Shown one piece after another: positions 1 to 9,377 of a DNA stretch of 64,000 nucleotides. How positions within the stretch are numbered: the first letter of the stretch is position 1; each line of letters starts with the position of its first letter. The stretch comes from Mastigias papua (taxonomy: Eukaryota; Cnidaria; Scyphozoa; Rhizostomeae; Mastigiidae). The DNA is taken from NCBI GenBank assembly GCA_964019165.1, contig OZ025273.1, positions 12,227,279 to 12,291,278 on the forward strand. The letters are read 5' to 3'. Position numbers and translations under genes: made by a program. The notes below the pieces were generated by a model that ran no database searches, was not told the DNA's origin, and saw only the letters and a program-made list of their open reading frames with translations.

Positions 1-230
1 AGAACAATATTCAAATTGATTAGTTTATACATCATAAGTTCCCAGCAGAACAAAACAAAATGCAAAGATTGTGTGGAAACACGTTGATATAGAACATTTT
101 TATCTGCAGAAAGTTAATGAATGACTTTCATTCTGTAAAGGCTGGGAACTGTTGTTTACTGAGCGTGATCACGCTTAGTGTGCTTACTCATATGAAGCTT
201 AGTTACACTTGGTATTATTCAATATTTTAT

Positions 231-346
231 AAGGGGGGCTTAATAGAGAGGCGGGCTTAATAAATTTTCTAGTCCAGAAAGGGGGGGGGGCTTATTGGAG
301 AGGGGAGCTTAATTGAGATGGGAGCTAAAAAGAGAATTTACTGTAG
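231..346. repeat. degenerate pogo-like element end
   Basis: G-rich direct motifs of the type GGGCTTAATAGAGAGGCGGG recur about four times. The right edge (AATTTACTGTAG) resembles, in reverse, the CCGTATTTAC terminus of the element at 1488-2514. No left terminus is recognisable, so this is probably a decayed relative or solo end. The bases before it (1-230) show nothing I can assign. Confidence 0.45.
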
Positions 347-369
347 TTATATCCCTTGTTACAGATATA

Positions 370-1198
370 ATCAGCAGCGCAAAAGTCACTAAGTATGCTG
401 AAGACACTATCATCTATGTTGCCGATTAGGATATCAAGGCAATTAAGTTGCAGCTTTTCAAGGATCTGAATACGATTGCAGACTGGCTAGACCAAAATGC
501 TCTAATAGTCAATCTGAATAAAGGAAGAACTGAGTCCCTTCTTTTTGGAACATCACAGAGGATAGCCAAACAAAGGGAGGCATTACATTTCATGTATCCA
601 GGCTCCAATATATCGAACAACACCCACTACAAATATCTCGGCATAGAAGTAGAGAGCTCTTTAAGCTTTAATTTACACTTTGAGAAATTTTACAAACGCG
701 CATCAGGCAGATTAAAATTATTGGCGAAACTCAGGGATTATCTTGACGTCACTTCTGCAAAGAGTATATATCGCTTAATTATTTTGCCTACGTTCACTTA
801 CTGCGGAATTTTGCAGCTGAAGTTAACCACTACTCAATAAAACAGACTTTCAATCTTTTTATGATTGCTCCTTGAAAGCAATATAAGGAAATCCGTCAGC
901 TCAATAAGACCTTCCATCTGTAATAAACACAAATAACATTCGAGCATGTAAACTTGTCCGCAAATGTGCAGACAGAGAAGCATATGATATTTTTTTAGGG
1001 TACTTTGAAGTACAAGAACACGCAACGAAGACAAGAAATAATCCATGTTTGCTAAAACTCCCTAGAGTTAAGAATGAATATGCTCGGAAGTCCTTTCTCT
1101 TCATGAGTGCTAAAATTTATAACGAACTGCCTATTGACATCAGAAAGACTGAATCTTTCAGTGACTACAATAAACTCCTTAAGAAAAATTTTAGTTGA
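370..1198 (+). pseudogene. LINE reverse transcriptase C-terminal fragment
   Basis: This is the 3' part of a non-LTR retrotransposon ORF2: the palm active-site strand, the thumb and the C-terminal tail. The active-site region reads YAEDT where LINEs have YADDT, so the first catalytic Asp pair is damaged. A stop follows shortly after. The longest open part (448-840, 130 residues) holds the usual ADWLDQNALIVNLNK and HYKYLGIEVE thumb motifs. After further frameshifts, a recognisable C-terminal tail (FLFMSAKIYNELPIDIR) ends at a TGA at 1196-1198. It is 5'-truncated, as most LINE copies are. CR1/L2-like is the likely clade, but this is not certain from so short a piece. It is surely non-functional. 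Confidence 0.8.
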
Positions 1199-1834
1199 TC
1201 AGTTTCAAATTCTCATGTTATATATTTGTGTCTCCATTGTAATAACTTAATATCAATATATGTTTGTATAGTTTTTTATAGTAGGTTAGGTCCCTTTTTA
1301 CTGTTTTCCTTTAAGTTATGTCCTTTCCCATTCCAGCGTCCATTTAACTTAATCAGGACACACATTGATAACAGCATTACTTGTTGAAGTGTAAATTCCT
1401 GTATAAAGACTCGTATTATTTTAAATAAGTGACACTGTTTCCTCCAGTATTTATCTATTAGCTATATAACATCTTCAATGTAGGTTACCGTATTTACTCT
1501 ATTATTCCCGCTGCGGGATTACTATTTCAACCTCATTAAAAAAGGCGGGATTATTAGAGAGGCGGGTATATTGGAGAGGCGGGATTATTTTTTCAATGCC
1601 TTGAAGTCAAGCTGGAGCTACGGTTTCAACTAAAAATTCTCCTCAATATACCTAACATGATTGGGACAAATCAGATAACAAAACATACAATTTCGAGAAA
1701 GTTCATAATAATATACCAATAATAGTAATAACTTTTTTCGAAATACTTTTTTAAACAATAAAAACAATAACGTTTTCAACAGTAATAAAAACGATGAATG
1801 TTATTTTCAGTCACTTTGAACATGTCCCATAACA

Positions 1835-1945
1835 TCAACGAACATCAACAATAAAGTCATCATTCATACTTTCTTCTTCGGGAACTTCATCTTCGTCGGC
1901 TATCTCCATAGCTTATTGAGCACTGAATTGATCATTATCGTCAGC
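1835..1945 (-). pseudogene. acidic C-terminal tail remnant, probably pogo transposase
   Basis: On the minus strand a frame with one internal TAA encodes an Asp/Glu-rich peptide whose last 24 residues start [14 protein letters not shown] and end at a TGA (1835-1837). Pogo/Tigger transposases commonly end in such an acidic tail. I infer that this is the 3' end of a transposase gene left after internal deletion. The identification depends on composition and context, not on a catalytic motif. Confidence 0.4.
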
Positions 1946-1980
1946 AGTGCGGTTCTGCATCATTTTGCTGAAATTCAAGA

Positions 1981-2241
1981 ATGGATGGATGGATGGATGG
2001 ATGGATGGATGGATGGATGGATGGATGGATGGATGGATGGATGGATGGATGGATGGATGGATGGATGGATGGATGGATGGATGGATGGATGGATGGATGG
2101 ATGGATGGATGGATGGATGGATGGATGGATGGATGGATGGATGGATGGATGGATGGATGGATGGATGGATGGATGGATGGATGGATGGAAGGATAGATGG
2201 ATGGACGGACGGACGGACGGACGGACGGACGGACGGACGGA
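1981..2241. repeat. (ATGG)n microsatellite grading into (ACGG)n
   Basis: About 52 uninterrupted ATGG units (1981-2190) are followed by about ten ACGG units (2203-2241). The array lies inside the pogo-like element. Its long open frames (Trp-Met-Asp-Gly repeats) are an artefact of the repeat. Confidence 0.98.
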
Positions 2242-2514
2242 AAAGACTAACAATTCCAATTGCTTTTAATTTAAATTTTTATATCCACCAAAAGCTTAAT
2301 TTATATATTGATTTGTATTTTTACAGCTAATGACGGAGCTACAGTTACGGTAATTAAAACAACAGCAATAATAATACAAATAACAATTATTCGTTGCAAT
2401 CCGGCATGCAGGATTACTGGAGAGGCGGGATTATTCGTTCAATCTATGAAATAAAGGCGGGATTACTAGAGAGGCGGGAATAAAAGAGAAGCGGGAATAA
2501 TAGAGTAAATAGGG

Positions 2515-3235
2515 TAATCTCTTATTTCAATTTCAACTGTCTCTCCCACCTCTGAAAGCTAGATAATACTTTGCAAATCTCTGCGAAACAGTCCTGCGAA
2601 GATGAATACCTGCTGGCGTAAAAGTAGAAAAAATACATACACTCTTTTAACGAGAAATATGTTTCGTCGATTATAATGAGAATAAGTCAGAAATCCATTG
2701 CAAATTTTACGTTCATTATAACCACATGGAGTTTAATTCACCGAATGGAATGATTCTAATTCACAAAATGGCAAATTTACAACTCCGTTTCACCCAGTAA
2801 TAAGTTTGTTGTGAAAGACACCGCTATCAGCAAACAACTGTACGTTAAAGAAAGATTTTGATTTTCATTGTCCTCCTTCTCTTGTCAGATTTTGTCCCGG
2901 AACATGTGCAAATCATCATCAAAGCCCGTTTACACGAACAAAATTGGATTGGATCTAGACTGGATCCGATCTACTTTAGTACGGATAGGCCTTGCGTTTA
3001 CATGAGATCTTATGGATCCGAACCAGTTCTGGTTCGCTATCTGATCTACTTCTGGACCATTTTCAAAGTAGATACAGTTTAGATCAGATCTACTTTGCAA
3101 CGTGTAATCGGTGAGATCCGATTGAAAACTGGTACAGACTTAAAAAGGAAGGCAATATTTTGTTATATGAGGCAAAATACACATGAGTAATTAATCAAGC
3201 ATAAAAAGTAGATGGGATCCAAAAGCGTTGTGTAG
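2515..3235. other. non-coding interval with GATC-rich repeat
   Basis: No gene is recognisable. From about 2953 to 3118 there are nine GATC tetramers in under 170 bp, within partly palindromic blocks such as GTAGATC and GATCTAC. A preceding start-like sequence, GCCCGTTTACACG (about 2924), resembles the ends of small DNA transposons. The other end may lie in the assembly gap. Confidence 0.45.
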
Positions 3236-3435
3236 NNNNNNNNNNNNNNNNNNNNNNNNNNNNNNNNNNNNNNNNNNNNNNNNNNNNNNNNNNNNNNNNN
3301 NNNNNNNNNNNNNNNNNNNNNNNNNNNNNNNNNNNNNNNNNNNNNNNNNNNNNNNNNNNNNNNNNNNNNNNNNNNNNNNNNNNNNNNNNNNNNNNNNNNN
3401 NNNNNNNNNNNNNNNNNNNNNNNNNNNNNNNNNNN
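3236..3435. other. assembly gap (200 N)
   Basis: Exactly 200 undetermined bases. The round number suggests a scaffolding or estimated gap, so the true length is unknown. Confidence 0.99.
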
Positions 3436-4313
3436 TCCATTCCGACGTTCGTACAGTACTTGGAGGTACGTTGTTCCTGTTCTATCCTTCTGCACATGCA
3501 CGGATAATTTGATACTAATCTTATGGGAAAGTTACAACATAATTTTGTTGAGAGACGATGACATTTAGATAGAATTGTTTTCAAATAGAGTGAAGGACTC
3601 TTCTTACACGCAGATCTGTAATAAGTTCATATTCAATTGAAAGACTCATTTTTGCCTGCATGAGTCTAGTGAATGTCTGCATCTACCTATGGAGGTAGCG
3701 CTTTACATTACGAAGCATTTCAATGCAACGGGATATCTACCTTTTATTCACCAGTAGTTGATATTTTATACCTTGATATTTCTCTTGCTGCCATTTTGTT
3801 CCTCTGGTAGCACCTCATTCTCATTAAAAAACCTGTACACAGAATCAGAACGGATCCCTGTCATCAGTTTCCACATCATTGCCAAAAGGACATGGACCTA
3901 TAATTGCCAACTGCATGCTTTTCTTGGGTCTTTTGACATAGCACAGTTTCGGGTCATTCCACGTGAAATCATCCAATGGCCGTAACCACCATTTCTCAGC
4001 TTTTCTTGATTTTTGGATAAGACACAATTTTCATGGCAATATGTTCAATTCCAATTTTCAGCATTTTATCTCAAGTAGACGAAGAGTAATCGATATGTAA
4101 ATTGTGGTGTGATTCCCTGGTGTTGTCCAAAACGATGTGTCACTCAAAGCAGACTGTTCTGCCATTATGACAGATAATCAATTAAGCAATTAAGATACAA
4201 ATCTAAAAGTACACATAATATCTAATTCAAGGTCACTGATTTCAAATATGGTAATTAATTTGTCATATATACTATAGAATTAATCTAGGCAATATTGTAC
4301 GACATTTTTGCAG
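3436..4313. other. interval with no recognisable gene
   Basis: Short open frames occur on both strands (for example 3758-3985) but none resembles a known family. No repeat structure stands out. Confidence 0.6.
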
Positions 4314-4564
4314 CAGGGATATATTTGCACTATGATCAAAATTGTCATGAAAAGCTAGTTGGTCATTCACCAACTGAATTATCATTTTTGCTCTGTAAAT
4401 CTCTCGAGCGAGAAGGTTGTTCCTTTACGCTCTCACCAACAGGACCAAGAATGCTAGAAGACGGGCTGGTTATTACAGGAACATGCACAGCATTGTATCC
4501 ATTACGAAGGCAGCTAGATATCCTAAAAGAACAACTAGAAAAGGACGCCTTGACTATAAACTAA
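4314..4564 (+). CDS. possible HIRAN-like domain exon
   Basis: An open frame preceded by a pyrimidine-rich stretch and TTTTTGCAG encodes about 80 residues ending in TAA. It contains HEKLVGHSPTELSFLLCKSL, then GCSFTLSPTGPRMLEDGLVI and a helical end (LDILKEQLEK). The pattern 'VGH-P', a hydrophobic helix, a strand and 'TGPR' followed by an amphipathic tail is one I associate with HIRAN-type domains that are frequent in invertebrate and fish predicted proteins. No upstream exon was identified. It could be a terminal exon of a host gene, a repeat-derived fragment or chance. The family call is from memory of the pattern and remains weak. Confidence 0.35.
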
Positions 4565-4665
4565 TTGAAATTAGATATTGGACGCATTAGAAGTAAAAAC
4601 ATTATACACTATCATTAAATTCGAACAGTTAGCGCCTTGTTTCTTCGACATCAGAAGTTACTATT

Positions 4666-4765
4666 GGGGTGGGGAGGGGGGCTTAATAGAGTTTAACAAG
4701 TTTCAAACTTTTCCTTAAAAGGGGACATATTAGAGACATCAGGCTTAATAGAGCTCTTATGGTAG
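4666..4765. repeat. degenerate pogo-like element end
   Basis: G-rich blocks followed by CTTAATAGAG occur twice. The right edge reversed reads TACCATAAGAGCTCTATTAA, close to the TACCGTATTTACTCTATTAT terminus at 1486. It looks like a decayed solo end of the same kind as 231-346. Confidence 0.45.
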
Positions 4766-5512
4766 TATGATCGTTAACACAGGATTTTCAAACTTGTAAT
4801 TCCTTCTCCACTAGAAGATGGTGCATTGATAAAATATGTTTATTGTATCATGAATAGCAGAGTCCAGAAAAATGCCCAACCTTCCTCAGGGTGTCAAATA
4901 TTCATCATAAACCTTCCTCTTTTAAGTATCAAAACTAGCTTTTATTGTAAATGGGTTATGCCTTTCACAGTTGATGTCGCGTTATATAAAACTGCTGAAA
5001 CTGGATTGTTGATACACATGTCAGAACCTTCCTCACATACGTCATAAAGAGCAAAATTTTCCTCCGGCTCAGAGCCGTGGAGCCGTGACTTTTTCTGGAC
5101 TCTGATGAATAGTACTGGAGGTATTGTTCTAAATAGTTATTACTGTGGGCCCTGCTTTAAGCAACCTCTAATAGCCAAGCCCAAGATCACGCCCAATTTT
5201 TCCTTCAAGCTGATCATTTTTAGAACCATACCTAGTTGGACAAGTGTTCGTTACTTGATAACATAGTCTAGCATTTAGCATCAGTCTGAAAAGACATTTT
5301 AATACTTGCATATATTCTAGGAAATACTACTGCAACTATTACCGCATTCCATCTACGGAACCTATAGACAAGAAAGTTGCAAGGAAACAATTGCCCTTCC
5401 TTATAGGAGAAAGTTTTTTTATGTTCATTTGGTTAGTGTTTCATGCAATACTAAAGCACATGGAGTAATATTGAGGAAACATTGCTTTAACGACATTTTC
5501 TATGTCTTTTAG
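4766..5512 (+). other. upstream region of the G-alpha gene with 3' splice site
   Basis: No coding sequence was recognised here. At the end of the interval the sequence CATTTTCTATGTCTTTTAG (AG at 5511-5512) is a good 3' splice site: a pyrimidine tract followed by AG, 24 bases before the first ATG of the G-alpha ORF. I infer a 5'UTR intron whose donor and first exon lie upstream. I could not place them. Confidence 0.5.
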
Positions 5513-5535
5513 GGAAGAAATTTAACATCAGTTTT

Positions 5536-6690
5536 ATGCCGGATATTGTGGATGATATGGCTTGTTGCTCCTTTGGATTAAGTAAAACAGATAGGCACAG
5601 TAGAGCAATTGACAATTACGTGGCAAGACAAAATGCTAAGTACGAATCAATCCATCGTTTGCTGTTACTTGGAACTGGCGAGAGCGGAAAAAGTACATTA
5701 GTAAAGCAAATCAAGATACACAATCAAAATGGCTTCCAGGACCCAGAGGGAATGGAGATGGTGATAGAGATCAGAAAGAATGTTCGAGAGGCAGTTATCA
5801 CTGTTTTAAAAGCTATGGATTTTATTGAACCAGGTTTAAAATTTGATAATGAGGATAACAATGGACGAGCCGAATGGTTGTTGAAGTACGCTACCTGCAA
5901 CGATTTTGAGTACCCAAGTGAATTTTACGACCATGTGAATGCATTATGGAATGATAGAAAATTTCTCCACTGCTATCAGAGATCAAATGAATATCAATTG
6001 ATCGATAGTGCGAAATACTTCTTTGACAGAGTGAATGAAATTAGGAAAAGAGATTATATACCAACTGATCAGGACATCCTACGTTGTCGAGTACCAACCA
6101 CAGAGATGTCAGAAATAAAATTCACGATAGGTACAAAGCCTTGCAAAATGGTAACTTTCCATATGGTTGACGTGGGAGGACAGAGAGACCAACGACGGAA
6201 GTGGATGCAATGTTTCAATGATGTCACTGCTATCATATTTGTCGTGCCTTGCAGCAGCTATGACATTGCCTTGAGACAAGATCCAACTCGTAACAGACTT
6301 AGAGAGAGTATTGAGCTTTTTCGTCAAATTTGGAACAACCGATTCCTGAAGTATGTCTCTATTATTTTGTTTCTAAATAAACAGGACATTTTGAGCGAGA
6401 AAATAATGGCTGGAAATTCAAAACTGGAAGACTATTTTCCTGATTTTGCACATTACAAAACTCCAGATAAAGCCGTACGAGATGCTCCTGACGAGGTTGT
6501 TCGTGCAAAGTATTTCATCAGAGATATTTTCCTGAGAATAGCTTATGAAAGTAATGGCAATTCTTACAAAGACCATTACTGCTATCCGCATTTCACATGT
6601 GATTTCGATACCAAAAATATTGAGCGCATATTTGACAGCTGTAGGTTTATAATGCAAAGAGAACATCTTAAGAAGACTGGGATGCTATAA
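5536..6690 (+). CDS. heterotrimeric G-protein alpha subunit, Gs-like, single exon
   Basis: The 384-residue GTPase resembles the Gs class, which couples receptors to adenylyl cyclase at the inner plasma membrane. Motifs in order: P-loop GTGESGKST (46-54); helical domain with [12 protein letters not shown]; switch I around R185 (DILRCRV); switch [14 protein letters not shown] (212-223) with the catalytic Gln at 216; NKQD (281-284); and TCDFDT (354-359), where Gs usually has TCAVDT. Gs-type blocks include [13 protein letters not shown] strands, KLEDYFPDF and [13 protein letters not shown]. The last seven residues are LKKTGML, unlike the usual QYELL receptor-contact tail. A second in-frame Met (residue 8) gives [10 protein letters not shown], with cysteines suited to palmitoylation, and may be the real start. 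The coding region lacks introns, whereas animal Gs genes are normally intron-rich. The frame is fully open and the motifs are kept, so it is probably an expressed gene or a functional retrocopy. Confidence 0.93.
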   Translation: MPDIVDDMACCSFGLSKTDRHSRAIDNYVARQNAKYESIHRLLLLGTGESGKSTLVKQIKIHNQNGFQDPEGMEMVIEIRKNVREAVITVLKAMDFIEPGLKFDNEDNNGRAEWLLKYATCNDFEYPSEFYDHVNALWNDRKFLHCYQRSNEYQLIDSAKYFFDRVNEIRKRDYIPTDQDILRCRVPTTEMSEIKFTIGTKPCKMVTFHMVDVGGQRDQRRKWMQCFNDVTAIIFVVPCSSYDIALRQDPTRNRLRESIELFRQIWNNRFLKYVSIILFLNKQDILSEKIMAGNSKLEDYFPDFAHYKTPDKAVRDAPDEVVRAKYFIRDIFLRIAYESNGNSYKDHYCYPHFTCDFDTKNIERIFDSCRFIMQREHLKKTGML

Positions 6691-9377
6691 ACCAGATAAT
6701 GATGCTTCCGCCAGACACTTTATACAACTGGTGTATGATGAACGAATCTTTAATCCATTCATCTGGGCCCCAGACCGTGATATTCTTCTTTGAAAATGAA
6801 TCACATTAAATGATGAAATTTCTCCATATAAAAGTAGAGTCATAATAATACTACAGTAGCAAACAGAGCTCAAGCTATACCAGAGACACGTCATCAGATG
6901 AATAGTCTGTGAGTACTATTGATTTACACTGTAGCTCAAGAAAAGATTTATCAAATATAAAAATTGTACTGTAAAGTATCCTCCAGCATTTTCATGCAAT
7001 AATGTATAGTTGTTATATTAGATTAAAAAGTGTACGAACAATACAAAACATACCATTCCCTTCCAAGAAAACTATATCCCATAGGTGGCGGAAACGGGGG
7101 TTGGCTGGGGGTTTGGCTGGTTATAGACCCTCCACGTTTTATAGAAAATGTACATTAGTACCTGTTTTTGCACTCTCTAGATTAGAGTTTATGCGACTTT
7201 AATCTGTCCATTATAGCCCTCCCACCAAGGATGTTGCTCTACCGATCCTGGATCTTCAAAGGTACATTTTCCCCTTAAAATAATCCTTGTGCCAACTGGG
7301 AGACGTTGATTGTGTAATTAGATTTTCTAAGTTCGTCGCTTGGTAAAGTAATTTAAATATCTTAGCTTGATGCGAGATGACATTAAATCGTTAAGTATAT
7401 CGTATTCAGGTGCTCTTCGTTGAAGAGATTTTGGTCAATGTGTGGCTAGTAAAGATGTTTAAAACTCTGATTGCAGTGGATTTACTTTCACTGTTTCATG
7501 AGCAATTTTCATTGCATACTTCGTTGCAATATGACTACTTAGTTAGCAGTGATCGTTGTCAATTACTTCAGGAATTTATTCTCTCCCAGCATTTACTTAG
7601 ACTCTTGCTGCTTTCTCTCCTTCAACCATTGCGAGATTTGTATCATTTACCTGCCAAGATTGTCTGTTAGCTAACTGCCTCTTCACATTGATAGGGGAAT
7701 TATGCTTTAATGAGCTGTCATTGATTGAAAAATTCCCTTTACAGTCTATTAAACTCCACCTGTTCTTGGCTGCACATCATTATCACTATTTTGTGTTTCT
7801 GTAGCAAAGCAATGCAAGATTTGGATCTGTCCAGTACTCCTTATATATGTGTAGCACCATTTCCACATATCGACGCAGCAGTGACCCTAAGCTAAACACT
7901 ACAAAGTCATTCAGATATGACAGCACAGTGAAGATCCAAGCCGAGAGCCGCTATTCATAAATGAAAGTTGAGAATTCTGCAGTTGCCTTTGTCATGCAGA
8001 CAAATAATCTTTATCTAAGTATTCTTCAAAACTTTCAAGGTAACAGCTTCAAAATTCTGATTCATGACACAATTGTAAAAAGAATCTAACAGACTATCTC
8101 TCCTGGTACAACGTTTTCGTAGCTTGCATGTATACTGCAAGAAAGCAATCCAAGGAAGAACATATTTTATACTCTAATGTGAGTATTATAGGAGACCTTC
8201 CTGAAGCTGTTATACATCAACAGGTGTGAAAAGAGCTGTAGGTGATAAAACACCAACAATCCTCAAGGAAGTGAGCTCTAACGTATACATTAGCAAAGAA
8301 CATAAAGGAAAATTAGCTTGACATACAAAGTATTTTCAGAGCTCTCCTCCAAATCGGACGGTCTAAAACAAAGAGGCTGTAGAATTGCTCTCCTTGTCAG
8401 TCACTCGCAGTATGTGACAACCTTTGTCCATGAGGGACACTGAAGTATTGTAAAAACAAAACATCATTTACGCATAAATCTGTGCTGTCCTGGAGCAGAC
8501 AGCATGATCGACTGAGAAATTGAGGCTACCGTTGCTTGATCGACTTAATGTCTTATTTATCTATATAAATGTGATATTTGTTTTCCGAGAGGGCTTATTT
8601 ATGACAACATAGTGTAGCATCTCTCTCCTCCCATACATATTGCTTCTTTCCATAGTCATTCATTTTTATAACTTGCTTTACTCCTATAGCAACTTATACC
8701 ATTACTTCATTCACACATTCCTACGCTGAACCACCTCTTACGTCAAAATCAGTTTTTGGGCCTAAGTTCTAGTTAAGCAGCATTTTCCAACGCCTCGCTA
8801 TCACTCTCATTACACAATCTAAGTTATCATCTACCACAAAAAACTGTGTAATCTTTGTAATATATGATGTGTAAGTATGTTACAAAATCAGCCAGTTAGT
8901 CAGTATAATTCAAACGAAGATCAGAGCTATACAAAAGGGTGCACATAATATTTGTCCTCTGTGCTTCCATTCTAATATCAAGAACACAAGTGGTAAGCCT
9001 GAATCTATCCCTTCTACTTCTGCTTCATTCAACGACTTTAGCTCAACTCCTCACGCTTTTGCTACCTTCTCTGAAACTACCTGCGCATTGGCCTAATCAT
9101 ACTTAAGTATAGTTTGTTCAACTTGAAGCCCAGTTTATTACTCGCAATATAACCTCCCAATCATCAAAGTTCACCAGTACAATTTTTTCACAGCAACTAA
9201 AGACTGCATAAGATATCAGAGTGAAGAGCGTTCTCCAGGCCCCGGGTTAGAGCATAAGATATTTTGCTATTTAAACCGACAATGAGTTACAAGATAGGAC
9301 AAGAACACTGGAAATTACAGTTGACTAACCGAGAGACATAAAAAAATGAAGACAAGACAAACTTAACGAAACTTATC
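6691..9377. other. long interval with no recognisable gene
   Basis: About 2.7 kb. Open frames here are short (the largest are 66-86 codons) and show no family motif. No tandem array, terminal inverted repeat or RNA gene was seen. The first part presumably contains the G-alpha 3'UTR, but no canonical AATAAA was found close to the stop. Confidence 0.5.

Larger units (their letters stand above)
1488..2514. mobile_element. non-autonomous pogo-like transposon with TA duplication
   Basis: The element is 1,027 bp and flanked by TA on both sides (1486-1487 and 2515-2516). Terminal inverted repeats match at 23 of 24 positions: CCGTATTTACTCTATTATTC on the left, and the same with CCC for CCG on the right when reversed. 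Inside both ends a short motif, GGCGGGATTATTAGAGA and variants, is repeated about nine times in total. The interior carries a minus-strand acidic coding remnant (1835-1945) and a GGAT microsatellite (1981-2241). No transposase core is present. TA targets and short TIRs fit Tc1/mariner-pogo transposons. Family assignment rests on the comparison with 32089-34778 and 62330-63247. Confidence 0.8.

Noticed and set aside
1916..2330. Long frames of Trp-Met-Asp-Gly or Ile-His-Pro-Ser repeats
   Set aside because: They are read-through of the ATGG/ACGG microsatellite in every frame and have no gene context.
3163..3584. Frames running through the gap
   Set aside because: They are open only because undetermined bases contain no stops.
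7410..7670. 86-codon Leu-rich frame as a membrane protein gene
   Set aside because: Composition is explained by a pyrimidine-rich strand; there are no motifs, splice context or conservation evidence.
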